A stretch of DNA of 64,000 nucleotides, from positions 54,426,676 to 54,490,675 of the forward strand of contig CM071570.1 of assembly GCA_036426205.1 (NCBI GenBank), in the 5' to 3' direction. The notes below the pieces were generated by a model, which saw nothing but the letters and a program-made list of their open reading frames with translations, made no database searches and was not told the DNA's origin. Below, one piece after another: positions 10,226-21,989 of the stretch; position 1 is the first letter of the stretch; the number at the start of each line of letters is the position of its first letter. The position numbers and the translations under genes are program-made. The DNA is from Ascaphus truei. Taxonomy: Eukaryota; Chordata; Amphibia; Anura; Ascaphidae.

Positions 10226-13200
10226 TAAAAAGGTAATAATGTCTCGGGGGGGGGGGGGAGGGAAATGAAATCGTGTTTACATCAAAACATTTTGGGAATC
10301 TTGAACGTTTATCACTGTGTACATTTTAATAGCATAACATTTTTAAAGTATGCTTCTGTAAAACAAGCAGTAGCACGCAGTACCAACAATTACGATAAAT
10401 CTGAGACCACAATAATACATTAAGCTTCTATATCATTGTGTACAACTATTCCCATTCATAATGGAGTATTATAGTTTCTGAAAAAGAAAATTAAAACTCA
10501 GGAGAAATATATTAGAACAAGATGTTTTTCTTGGGATTCTTTACATAATTGTATCTCTTTAATATAGTATGTGTTAGCAAATCAATGTGTTTAGGGCCCC
10601 ATCTATACTAAAAGTGTTAAAGACCATTTATAAATCTCTCTTAAAATATCAGAACTGCAACTAAAGGGATATATATGTATGTACATACAGTACATACATA
10701 CACACTTGTTCTTAATTGATTTTTTTAAAATCTAACATACAGTGTAAAACATTTCCTAGAAATGTACCTAACAGACGTACACCCTTACCCTAGTACAGTA
10801 CAGTTCCTAACATAATATTCTGAGAGAATGTTAAAGAACTATAACAACTAGAAAAGTAGTTTACTACTAGATCTAAACACCAAGTCAGAAGTGGCTTTTT
10901 GTATTACTTTTGTTTTTTTAAAAAGAAAAGATGGCTACAATTTAGCCAGACTATTTCCAGTAAGCACGTCTTACTGCAGGAGTATGAATTAAATTCTGGT
11001 AGTGTACGCTGTATACTGTAATTGCAATTATGATGTGATTTCCAAGAAGAAGACTACAACAACTGAATCCTACACAGAAAAAATATGTTCAAATCAACCA
11101 TTTATTTATTTTGTTACTGATTTCCAATGCTGTGGGGCTATGTAAATATATATAAAAAAAAAAATTGTATCCAAATCATATGCCTTCTATAATTTAAAAA
11201 CTAAAAATAGAATAATTGTAATGAAACTTGGGCATAGAACAATATGGCTTAGATTTCCTTCACTTCAAATAGTGGCTTTGATTGATTTTTTTAAGCATAA
11301 TTTCTAAGACATTAAAAATAAAATCTGAAGAGAGTATTTGTATTTTCTCAAACGCTTTTTGGACTGATTATATTGTAAAACCTTAATTACTTTCTGAAAA
11401 GTAGCGCAAATAATTTTTGGGGGGATCCGAAGCTCAATCGCGATGTGTCCAGTGTGTCTAATTCATGCGTCAGGGTCAGCTTTACTCCGACAGTCAACAG
11501 AAAGCATTATGAGCAATGAAGTCACGCCATTCTATTGGTTACAAATGAACATATGTTTTTTTTACAATACCCCTCCGATCTCTGCAGGTTTCATGTTGGT
11601 TGGGATGGCTGCTTTAAAACTAAAAATACAGGATTTCAAAAAGACTGAATGGTACAGAAAAAGTGGATTTAACGACACATTTTTTTCTTTTTTCGAAAAT
11701 AAATAAAAACCATAAGCTTAAATCTGCAAACCACAACAAAAAAACTATGTAAGAAGTCTCAGATCATTCAAACCCTCCCACATTTGGCACATACAAACAG
11801 GTACACTTTATTTGCACTCTCAGTGTGGGATAAATGAGCTTCTGAACAAGTGACCCACCCAAAGGTGGCACAATAATACATGCACTTTACATAATGCAAA
11901 TATCATATTACCAATATGTGTGTCTGTGGATTTATTTGTATATATTATATACACAAATAATATAAATGGTGTTAAATATCTCTATCTAGCTGATCATTAG
12001 CAGATAAGTCAATCATCTCTCTGCTGCTTTAACCAGCTGAGGATTCAGCTGGTGGTAAAAATAGGTGCAATTAGTACAACTGAATTTACAGAAAGTACAG
12101 CACTTTAAAAAAAACAAAAAAAAAAACAGGTAGACAAGTAGGCTATCAGAAAATGGCCCTTTTGTGTTGATTTCTTTTAGTTAAAGAAGCAAGTCTCTCA
12201 AATAGGTTTACCCCCCCCCCCCCCCATTTCTCTACAACTAGTTGGGCCAAGTGATTCTTATCTGCTGTCAAGCTGTATGATATTCCCAGTACTCATTGGT
12301 CAGCATTGAAGGTCCATAGTTCCTTAACCTTGAGGGCCCAGCTAGAGGATACCCCTCCTCCCACAGTTTAGGTATGCTACACATATGTATATATGTACAT
12401 AGATATTAAGATTGCTGCTTTAAAACAAGTCATGAACAATATCAACTGCTAATTATCGACCATTTTGATCTAATTCCATTAGGACAAGTGTTTAACTTTG
12501 TGAGTAAAAACAGCCTTAACGTTCATCAAAACGAAATTCTGACGAGTTTCTGAAACTCTGATCGCAAACCTGCACTGTTCCAATTGTGTCTACGCCTTTC
12601 TCAATGCTAATACTGTACTGTGAGAAAAACCAAAGGGCACCATTTTATGCCTCGGCCACCCATAACTTGTCTTGCGTGAGATGTAATTATATATTATCAA
12701 CTGAAAACATACAGGATGCACAATAACCACACATTAAAACAGTTCCGTTGGACTATAAATGCATGTGTGTTTAAGTTCAACTTTAACCCATTGTGATGTT
12801 GGGGGGCCTGCAACTCACTGCAGAGCAATAAAGTGCAACAATCTTCTGCTTTGAAGGGGTTAACAAATGCAGTGTTGGACTGTGACCGATGCCACAAATA
12901 TAACCATGAAAGATGATTTCTGTAAACGGTATGTTTATACCCCGAAATAATGTTGTATTTCAAGACTCAAGTACCTTGAGGATAGGAAACTTAATTAGTG
13001 CATAAATACATATTTTGTAAATGTTTTTTCTACCCCACCCTTCTACAAAATAATAATTCTGGATGTTGCTTCACAAGATGAAAGTGTTTTGAGGCCTCAT
13101 CCGTCTTTATTCTTTGCTTTCAGACACAGTTACCCTGAAGGTGAAAGAATATTAGCTCTGGTGTTTCGAAAACAAGTCTTTGAACCTAAAGAAAGTTTTA

Positions 13201-13360
13201 TGCCAACGCAATTTTTTCCAATATTGTTGTAGCATGGAGTTCTGGTGGCTATTTATGTCACAGAGAAAACTAGATTCCTAGCAGGGTGTGGCAACTTTTA
13301 ATGGACCAAAAGCAAAATTATCTTTAGGTACAATACATGATCATTTGAGATCACATTGAC
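10226..13360. other. AT-rich stretch, no feature recognised
   Basis: I see no coding exon, terminal repeat or LINE motif here. There are a G-run at 10246-10258 and a C-run at 12211-12225. It is presumably intron. Confidence 0.6.
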
Positions 13361-13410
13361 AACATCTCAGGCAAATGTGCAGACTGCCCTATTGTTTTAT
13401 CCTATACTGG

Positions 13411-13560
13411 TGCTGACCGGGCCTCTAATTGCCGCCGAGCCCGACATCTCCCCAGCTGCTTGCCTGACTCTCTCCTGTCCTGTCCCACACCGGGCTCTCA
13501 TGCCGGTGCGTGCCGGAAGTGTGTGTCACAACTTCCGGCGCAAGCCGACGTCTTGCACAG
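13411..13560. other. Short GC-rich patch
   Basis: A CpG-bearing patch in an otherwise AT-rich stretch, with the near-inverted CCGGAAGTGTGTG / CACAACTTCCGG in its right half. It is probably a remnant of a transposon. No termini were found. Confidence 0.35.
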
Positions 13561-13906
13561 AAAAACAATGGAAAAAAACGAAATAAAGGGACTTATTGTG
13601 AAATGCATTGTATTCCCCCACATATTTTGCTCTATGTTAATGCTTTTACAGTATATATCTCTTAGTGTGTGTACGGTATATGTATGTGTTTGTGGGGGTG
13701 TAATATTCATGCATGTGTTGCGGCTCTTTGAATATCTCGGAGAAAGACATTTTTTTTAATAAAAATGGCTCTACTTCCTTGAGAGGTTGCAGACCCAAGT
13801 GCTAAACCCTAGTCTAATAAAAGGCATTGCATACTGATTTCCTACAAAGATCATATTTCTGCAGCCAATTTAAATCAGTTTTAAAAATGTATGCCTACAC
13901 TACAGG

Positions 13907-14653
13907 CAAGGTTGCCACCACTCTGGGTTTGACGCAGAGACTACGGTTTCGGTTAAGTATCTCCAGGCTACGGGTTTAGATTTGAAATCTCTGGGGGCGA
14001 AACAGATTTTGTATATTTTTATTTGCAAAAAAACTTTGAGTATCTACTCCAGGGGTTCCAAAACTGTGGTCGGGAGCGGCGGCGGCAGCAGCGGGAGAAG
14101 AGGACGGAGGAGCGGCTGAACAGAACAAGGGGGTAGAGGAGCTGGATGGGGTAAGATAATGAGCAGGAGGAGATGAGGGGGTGATAGGAGGAGATGAGGG
14201 GGTAAAAGAAGGGGTGTGAGAGAGAGGATAAGGAGGGAGGTGAGAGAGGGGATGAGGAGGGGGAGTGAGAGAGAGGATGAGGAGTGTGGTGAAAGAGAGA
14301 GGATGAGGAGTGTGGTGAAAGAGAGAAGATGAGGAGAGTGGGCGAGAGAAAAAAAAATTGCAGTCAGTATTATCTTATACTACTACACTGATTTATTTAA
14401 AACCCCCATATAACATTTGTCATGTTTTGCTGTTTTAAAAACGATGAAATATGCAAGTATGTTTAAGTATTTGTATTCACATTTATATTGTATACCGATT
14501 AATAACAGGGTTTTTTCCCCCCCATGTGATTAGGATTACATCATGCAGGGGGGGCCCCGACTAATATCACGTCTACGAATATGTGATTACATTTCTTGAA
14601 ATTGAATTGGAAAAAGTCTCTGGGTTAGAATTCAACATCAGGTGGCAACCCTG
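13907..14653. mobile_element. hAT-like non-autonomous element
   Basis: The left end CAAGGTTGCCACC and right end GGTGGCAACCCTG are inverted terminal repeats. They are flanked by 8-bp duplications, ACTACAGG (13899-13906) and ACTACCGG (14654-14661), matching at seven positions. The interior holds a purine-rich array of GAGGATGAGGAG units (about 14160-14350). No transposase frame is present. Confidence 0.75.
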
Positions 14654-14832
14654 ACTACCGGTGTTATACAAAATTAAATGTAAAATAAATTGGGATATTC
14701 TGAATTTTTTTCCCTTACGAGGCAGCTATACTTTTATTTCTGACACTAAGTATTTGAGAGGCAATGAAAATGTATTACTTATTACTTCTCTTGGAGCAGC
14801 ACAAACCTGTTCTGATAATTTTTGATATGTAA

Positions 14833-15158
14833 GGCTTAGTCCATAGAGATTTCAGCCGTGCGGAGGCGCGCAGACGCTGAGGGAAAGCGGGTGCTTTCCC
14901 TGGCCTTAGTTCGCGCGCCGTCCGGGGGCGTGTCGGGGAGAGGGCCAGTGACGTCATGGAGCTGGTTCGCCCTCATTGGGCGAACCGCTCACGTGACCGG
15001 CCCTGCGCTCCCGTGAGCACTTAAACAAAAAAAAAATTGTCGGCTACGCTTCCGCACGCCTGCGGAAGTGTGCGCGAGCCCCTGCTAAGGCCGCTCTCAT
15101 TGTGGCTGCACAGGCTCACTGCCAAGCGTGAGCGCGGGTCAGCACTATGCCCGCAGCC
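14833..15158. mobile_element. Harbinger-like MITE
   Basis: The inverted ends GGCTTAGTCCATAG and the complement of GGCTGCGGGCATAGT are flanked by TAA on both sides (14830-14832 and 15159-15161). The CpG-rich interior carries GTGACGTCATGG, the block TTCGCCCTCATTGGGCGAAC and CACGTGAC. These blocks are shared with the elements at 48542, 58664 and 58995. Confidence 0.75.
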
Positions 15159-15161
15159 TAA

Positions 15162-15952
15162 AAGTCCTGGCGAAAACTATATACAGTATTTTGGCTGCTT
15201 TGGGCGTAGCTGTGAATATGGTACGATTTAAATTCTCTTCAGATAGACATTTCCTATGTACCTGTAACATTTAACAGCTAAACAAAGACGAGTACAACTG
15301 AGGTGATGAAGTTAAATGGTATGTTAAAATCTAAATAGCACAGCTAACCTAATAAAACAAAAGGTCTAACTGTAATGCTGCACAGTAAAGGATTTGCTTG
15401 GAATGAAAAGTGACCACAGAAAGCCTATGAATTATGAAAGGGATAAAAAAACAAAGCAATAGCTGTCTTGTATTTACAGATAATACTTTTGGTGCTCTGA
15501 TTAATCGAATCACGATATTAAATCCCCCGACTGCAGAATGAGTCTGCAATACATTGGACTTCATATGTTAGCAAACATATTTCTTATTTATAAATCTCAG
15601 TAGGAGAATAATCAATAGGATTATTCTCATTTCAAAACTTTGAATCAAATAAACTTTGCAATATCCCCTCCAACAATTAGTAGCAGTGCCTCTTAATAAC
15701 AGAGTTGCAAAAATGAATGAACACCTTTTTGGCCCATGTTTACCAGGCGGCGCTATGCTAAAAAAAAAAAAAAAAACACATTCCAATGGCAGAAGACATC
15801 TTACAGCCCTTTGATACTTACAGCTTGTTTTATAATGCTCTTAATGAGGAAACATTGCAAAAATTAAGGGGTATACAGTATTAGCATACTACTTGGACAG
15901 AGAATACACGTAATTAAGGGTGCCGCAGTAATGGCTATGACTTGGAGCCTTA
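15162..15952. other. Unannotated stretch
   Basis: AT-rich sequence with one A-run near 15760. No gene or repeat was recognised. Confidence 0.5.
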
Positions 15953-15960
15953 TTCTACAT

Positions 15961-16151
15961 CAGGCCTGTACACCTCCAGTCCTCAAGGGCTGCAAACAGG
16001 CCAGGTTTTTAGGATATCCCTACTTCAGCACAGCTGGCTCAATTAGTGGCTCAGTATGACTGAGCCACTAATTGAGAGCTGTGCTGATTTAGGGATATCC
16101 TGAAAACCTGTCCTGTTTGCGGCCCTCGAGGACTGGAGTTGTGCAGGCCTG
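15961..16151. mobile_element. hAT MITE with 8-bp target duplication
   Basis: A 191-bp imperfect palindrome begins CAGGCCTGTACACCTCCAG and ends CTGGAGTTGTGCAGGCCTG. It is flanked by perfect TTCTACAT duplications at 15953-15960 and 16152-16159. The centre is GGCTCAGTATGACTGAGCC. The 8-bp duplication and ends fit hAT elements. Confidence 0.9.
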
Positions 16152-16159
16152 TTCTACAT

Positions 16160-17555
16160 TGTCCGGTGGGCATGCAAGCCATTTTTGGTCAAAACTCCCC
16201 ACTGAAATCAACAGGGATTTTCTGACAAGAACAGCCCAAACGGGCGCTTCAGACTGTATAGAATTACATCCTAAGCTTTGAGCAGAGAACAGCTTGGAAA
16301 ACCATTTTATGTGACCCCTACAAATATTATTAAAAAAAATGTTTTTGATGATTTCACAATAATGTGGGTTAATTGTGCTATTTTTTGTTGTCACTCTGGC
16401 AGTGCCTGGAATGTATACTCAAAATGAACGTAAACTTTAATTTACAATCTATGTTTGGTGTCATAACAACATAGATATTAATTTCCCCAAGACAAAAAAA
16501 AAAGCACTCATATTACTACTATAGCTCAGCCACTGAAATAGGTGACATTCACCTTGGAGAGTATGGGGGTTAGTCATTATATAGGCATTATGCCTTTTGG
16601 TGCACGTCAATGGGAGTTTCCGTGCGATAGTTCCCCATTGGCTCGATGGCAGTTTAACGAGCATTCCCTTTTATGAGGCCACACAGGAAAGAAATCAAGT
16701 TCTGCGTGGAAAGAAAGTTTTACATAAAAGAAAAGGACTTGGTACCTCTGCTTCTTTGAGAACAACAAATCGGAGAAGATGCAGCCTCTGAGTTCATAAT
16801 CAAGTATAGTCACTCTAAATTGGCATGAAAGCAAATCATTCCAACTGCATAGCAAAGCCTAATAAACAGAAACATATCTTCCCCTTGCTACTCGCAGAAC
16901 CTGGACAATCCATTCTTGCTTGCAATATACCAGAAATTCCTATTCTTATAACAGTACAGATTATTTCTTTTTGATCGACAAAGCATCAGTCAGGGGCATG
17001 TGCGGGTTTACACTGGAAACCGCTTCTAACAACACAGGCTCAGAGAAAGGATAAAGGGAGAGGGATTAACTCCCTTCAAGGAAGGTCAAAAACATCATTT
17101 TAAAAGGGGGCAGAGAGGAGCAGCTGTTTCTGTCATCCCAATCAAGATTACTAGCTGGAGAATTTAGCAGCAATATGAAAACAATGTGCACCAGATGTCA
17201 AAAGATACAACTGTGAAGTAGGCAAGCTTCATGAGCTGCAGCACTGACCTTACAGCTCAGCATGGGATAATGCAGCGCCCAGTCCCATCTGTGCTAGGCT
17301 GACAAACAACGTTCTCTGCCCAACACTATTTCAAAACTTGAAAATGGGCGCGAATGGCATCACATTTCTAAAAACCCAGGGCATTAAGGGGGTTATTTAT
17401 TAAACTGTGATGGTGCAGATTAGGGCACTATCTCACAAAAGTCTATGGGAATTTACATGATAGTGCCACGATCAGCACTGTAGCAGTTTAATGCATAACC
17501 TCCTAAATAAAGGTAATTAGAACATACAATTGAATGGCTGTTTATCCTGTTCTCT
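16160..17555. other. Unannotated stretch
   Basis: I see no exon or element termini. A short phrase near 17391-17490 (GGGGGTTATTTATTAAACTG) resembles sequence shared among frog repeats but is not resolved. Confidence 0.5.
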
Positions 17556-17601
17556 ATCAAACATGCTAGCAAAACATTTCCTCGGTATATGCTTTAAAAT
17601 A

Positions 17602-17720
17602 CGTGTGTGTGTGTGTGTGTGTGTATATATACACATACATACACATACATACATACATATATTATATGTATGTATGTATGTATGTGTATGTATGTGTATA
17701 CACACACACACACACACAAT
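17602..17720. repeat. Palindromic compound microsatellite
   Basis: TG repeats run into TATATA, CATA/CATACA units, then TATATTATATG, TGTA units and finally CA repeats. The right half is close to the reverse complement of the left half across about 118 bases. Both strands could fold back along the whole tract. Confidence 0.9.
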
Positions 17721-17821
17721 GAGAGAGAGAGGTGAGGGGGGGAGGGGTAAGAGAAGAGAGAGACCCCTGCTTCCAGTGACACGTGCCGGAATCTCCATGT
17801 TTAAATGTCTCGTCACCTTGG

Positions 17822-17960
17822 CAAGGGATGATGTCAGGGCTTCCTATTGTCCCGCAAGACGCGGGACATTTAAAGACGCCATTATGTTAGCCACACATCC
17901 CCTATGGAGGTAAGTATCTCAGGAAGCAGGGGATCTCAGGAGCTGAAAGTAACTTAGTTC
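17822..17960 (-). mobile_element. Fragment of the TTAA MITE family at 44469-44838
   Basis: It shares GGCTTCCTATTG.CCCGC, a TTTAAA core and GTAAGTATCTC.GGAAGCAGG with the 44469-44838 element read in the opposite direction. The TTAA ends are not preserved. Confidence 0.45.
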
Positions 17961-18699
17961 GGCTCAGGAGGCCCTCTGCTTCAATCGTATAAATTTACAT
18001 CAACAACAAAAAAATAAGCAAGAAATGCACCTGAAGTGCTGCTTTAGTCAAAAATGTGTTAAAAGGTTTATTTAGGACAGGTCAGTGTTTCAGCACACTG
18101 CAGAGGCTTTCTCAAGACAGTGACAATAAAAAAACATTATACATCCTCCCCCCCCCCCCAAACACTGTGCACAAAAAAGAGCAGACTGAAAAGGAGCTGC
18201 TCACCTCTGCTATGGTTGTCTAGCAACCAACACAAACAACATCAGTGTGCAAGGACTTTATGAATACAGAACTCAGCTATTTAAGATAGAATTACAATCC
18301 ATGGGGGATCGGTTCCTGGAGAAGGGATACAAAGAGAGGGAAGTCCATCAAAGCATGTGCAGGGTACAGAATCTCTACCTCGCACCCTCTGATGAAAGAC
18401 CCCGTTGGAAATAAACTGCCAACTCGATTCCATATAGTAATCAGATACACGTCTATGTTTGGTTCCATCCAATCGGCTACCCAGGACAATTGGTGAATTC
18501 TAGCCACTGATCAAACACTGCCTGTTGCTCTACATACCAAACCACTTCTAAAGTTACCGGAGGAACCTTAGAGACATACAAGTGAAAACTGATCACCCAT
18601 CGGATAAAATTGCATTTTTTGCACCACTGAAACTTGGCTGCTTCAAGTATGTGAATTGCACTACATGCAGACACATGATCACCGGCCAATCCTTTAAAC

Positions 18700-18997
18700 C
18701 AGCGGTACGCAAAGTAGAGGGCGCTAGATTGTTTGGGGGGGCACGGGTGTTAGAGGTTTCCGCGCTTCCTCGAAGGCATTTTAAATAAATGCCGGGGATC
18801 GCGTCAGGCCTCTAACTGGTTTACTTACCTTGGTTCCAACGCTGCGTCTCCATGGCAACCGGTGTCAAATAACGCTGCAGGGTCATGTGACATCACGTTG
18901 CCACATCACAAGATCCCGCAACGTAATTTGACACCGGGTGCCGCGCGCGGGGGGCAGGAGAAAGGGGGGCGCAGGAAGGTAAGTTTGCGCACCCCTG
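18700..18997. mobile_element. hAT MITE with 8-bp target duplication
   Basis: The left end CAGCGGTACGCAAAGT and right end GTTTGCGCACCCCTG are inverted. They are flanked by perfect CTTTAAAC duplications at 18692-18699 and 18998-19005. A related copy in the other orientation lies at about 51970-52228. The interior has a GGCATTT/AAATGCC palindrome and a CATGTGACATCACG segment. Confidence 0.88.
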
Positions 18998-19071
18998 CTT
19001 TAAACATCCACATAACAACAATACTATAGAAATTAGACATCACTTGACATGCACATCGCATTATGACTCTA

Positions 19072-19426
19072 CAGCAGCGGCAGCTCTTATTCGAGCAAAT
19101 GCCGCTGGCTGTATGAGGCTGGGAAGCGGGTAGCCGCGGCGCGTGGCGGCGCACTGTGACGTCACAGTCACATGCGCGCCCGGCTTCCCCGTCTTCCCCA
19201 GGCTTCCCCGACACCCCTGGAGTTCAAATCTAGGTAAGCGGGGGTGCGGGGAAGCAGAGGGGCAGAGTAGAAGCCGGGTTCGGGGTCCAGAAGGGGGGGT
19301 AATTGCGCGTGAAGTGGAGGGGGGGTGCGTGGGGGAAACGCGGTAGCGCGCGTTTTTTACTGGCGGCAGCTGGGGTAGATCCCGGCATGCCGCCGGCATT
19401 TGCTCGAATAAAAGATGTCGCTACTG
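19072..19426. mobile_element. MITE with TA target duplication
   Basis: Inverted ends of about 35 bases share TTATTCGAGCAAATGCCG and begin CAGCAGCGGCA and CAGTAGCGACA. TA flanks both sides (19070-19071 and 19427-19428). The interior is GC-rich with a TGTGACGTCACAG palindrome and G-runs. The family is probably Tc1/mariner-like. No transposase is present. Confidence 0.75.
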
Positions 19427-19429
19427 TAT

Positions 19430-20094
19430 GTTATAATTTGCGGACTTCATTATGCCGGAAAGGCTTAAAGGATGTTTAAAGACAGAATGGCCTTGCGCAA
19501 CTCTGCTACAAGAACAGTATTAAGAGACAAAAAGACTGATCAACTGGTAGCTACACATTTCTTAAATGCAGATCACCAGCTCCCAACCTTCAGACACCAT
19601 CATTGACCATGTCCCAGCTCCCAAACGGGGCAGCAATTGATCTCAATTACTGGTGCAACTTGAGAGCAGATGAATTTATTATTTGGACACCGTTGTCTCC
19701 CGGGGGCTTAATGAGCACTTATCATTCAACTGTTTCTTGACGTAAAGTCACCCTCCGATGTTAAGATGACTATGAACTTGGATGATTTGATACTATAACC
19801 ACGTTTTTTTCTTGCAGCGTGGCATACTTGGTGTTCTGCAGGGCATTGCCCTACTTCAGCCTTAGGGCAAGCTTCAATGAGGCCCTTCACCCCTCCTTTC
19901 GGTGCAAGCGGGGTAGTCCTGGGCTCCCCTGCTGCACGACTTGGGGTTTGTTAAGCTAAATGGGTATTCTGTGCATTTGCTCTCGCTCAGCCACGTACCT
20001 GCGGTCTATATTGACCTATCAGGACTCACAAGGAACCTTTGCACCGATAGGGGGAGGACGCCCCTCCCCCCACTGAAACTTGGAATGCCATTAT
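19430..20094. other. Unannotated stretch
   Basis: Probably a continuation of old repeat sequence next to the RTE-like fragment, since parts have coding-like composition. Nothing specific can be named. Confidence 0.35.
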
Positions 20095-20900
20095 AATTTC
20101 TTCACCCATGTGATGATGTCACAGACTTTTGTTTGGTTTCTAACCCATTCATTCTTTTTCCAGTCTCTTTGGGTAATACCTAGGATTCAGTACATCTATC
20201 CATACTTCTTTGAGTTGTTTGAAGCCGCTGAATTATCTTTGTATTTAGGATCCAAATTTCACATCCATATGCGAGTACAGGAGGTTCAAAACTTTCCTTT
20301 TGATGCACACTGGAACGTTCCTTTTAAATATTATCTTATTTCTTCCAAATGTGCTCCATCCAATCTTTATTCTTCTGTTGATTTCATTCAAAAGGTTCCC
20401 CACCCATTGTTACTTGCCGATCAAAGTAGACAGTGTTCGACTTCTTAATCTTCATTGATTTTATTGCCCTTGCCACTTCTTCTGGAAGGATGCTTAGTAC
20501 ATCACTGGTGGTTTCTTCTCACTCTCTCTCTCTGCTGGATTATGTCCCTGTGTTCTTGTACAATTTCATGTAGAAATCCCCAACTCTCTTTATGATAAGT
20601 GCATAGTCTTTTATTGTTGATCCATCGTCTTGTTTGAGTGCAATGGTTTGCTTCTTCCCAATCATAAGTCACTGTTTCGTCTTCTTTAAGCTTTTATCTT
20701 TGATAGTCTTTCTCACCATATAACAGTTACATTTTCTTACATCTTCAGTTATACGTTTGCGGATCGTCTTGCACAGCTCTGCATATTTTATTCTTGCATC
20801 TCGGGATTGCTTCATTTCTGGTCATCTCTCCAGTAATTTCTCTCATTTGACATTTTCATATCCTGTTTTTTGTTAGCGTTTCCTCTCAGTTTATTCTGTA
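20095..20900 (-). mobile_element. RTE-like LINE fragment
   Basis: On the minus strand the C-terminus of a non-LTR reverse transcriptase is readable across frameshifts: PVLAYGCEIWILNTKIIQRL, then QTTQRSMDR, then an equivalent of the LGI..RD..RNEW block. This 'YG.E.W.L......L...QR.M.R.MLGI' signature is common in RTE-like LINEs. Upstream pieces at 20460-20900 are more decayed. The exact clade is uncertain. Confidence 0.6.
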
Positions 20901-20930
20901 CTGTCAACTACAATATTCAGAAGTTCTTCA

Positions 20931-21880
20931 TATATGTGTATCAGGGATAATGGGGGATGTGCGAGAATAGATGAGGGTGCGTGTGTAGTGGGTGATTTTG
21001 GGGGGGAAGTGTAGTAAGGGATGGGGAAATGACTGTGGGGATGTGCAGGGGTGAGAATAACAAGGTAGGGGGGACTACAGGAAGGAGCTGAGCAATAGTA
21101 GGGAGCTTAAAATCGGCTGGGGATCGAAGTGGAGAGTGAGCCTACACGAGCGGAGTGAGAGAAGCTGCTTGGAAGGAGCCAGGGATCGGGAGTTCGCCTA
21201 CATGTGAGGTGCCGAGAGTAATTGTAGGGAGGGTATTACCTCTGACCCAGAAGACAAAAGGAAGATGGGTTTGACCACTGGGGGCCTAGCGGCTGTTCAG
21301 ATCATTCTGAACCATGGGAGTTCAGAAAAGCTCAGATTTTGCCTCCTCAAACTCGTTAATCTCTATATAGAAACTACAGAAGCTAAAGCAAGAAGACTAC
21401 CTCTTTAATTAAACGAAATTAGATTACTGAACAAGGTTACATTATTACATGAATGTATCTCTAAATGCACTATAGATGGGATACTGCTTTAGAAGCAAAT
21501 CACCAGTATGTGGTTTGCTGACTGCTCCTTTGTTTTTTTTGCCAAGGGATGAAATTACTATTAAGGATTTAATTGGGCCTTTGAAAAATCCTAACATTTA
21601 AAGATTAAAGCTTTCCAAGACTTTCTTTTGCTGTATTGCCAGTGCCAAGACTGTACCATCAAAAACTACTCAATACTGTCTCTTTGGCTTTCCTAGGTGA
21701 TTCTCCTAAATAATCAGGTTGTAGTATCTTAAAGACAATCAATGAAAACTATCAGAAAACAAAGCCATTTAATTAGTAAAACTAGGATCATTATGTTTAG
21801 GGAGGTTAGCCTTAGATTTTTGTTCAAAAGGAACTTTACATGAAAGAACACTCAACACACCATCTCTCATATTTGTAGAC
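20931..21880. other. Unannotated stretch with G-rich left part
   Basis: The segment 20935-21120 is rich in GGGG and GGGATG motifs. The rest is AT-rich, with no recognised feature. Confidence 0.4.
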
Positions 21881-21904
21881 AGTTCTGGAACATACAGTAT
21901 AGGC

Positions 21905-21975
21905 TCAAATGTCTCTGTAAAGCGCAACATAGAACTAGCTGCGCTATACAAAAACATGCTATTATTATTATATAG
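21905..21975 (+). repeat. SINE/LINE 3' tail
   Basis: GTCTCTGTAAAGCGC, GAACTAGCTGCGCTATAC and a short ATT microsatellite match the tail of the element at 42050-42205. Confidence 0.6.
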
Positions 21976-21989
21976 AATCGGTTGAGAGA

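Noticed and set aside
13091..13200. Possible splice acceptor CTTTGCTTTCAG followed by ACACAGTTACC
   Set aside because: The downstream frame closes within a few codons and no donor follows. It also lies on the strand opposite to TASP1.
17517..17913. Open frames rich in Val-Cys and His-Thr
   Set aside because: Translations of the palindromic microsatellite.
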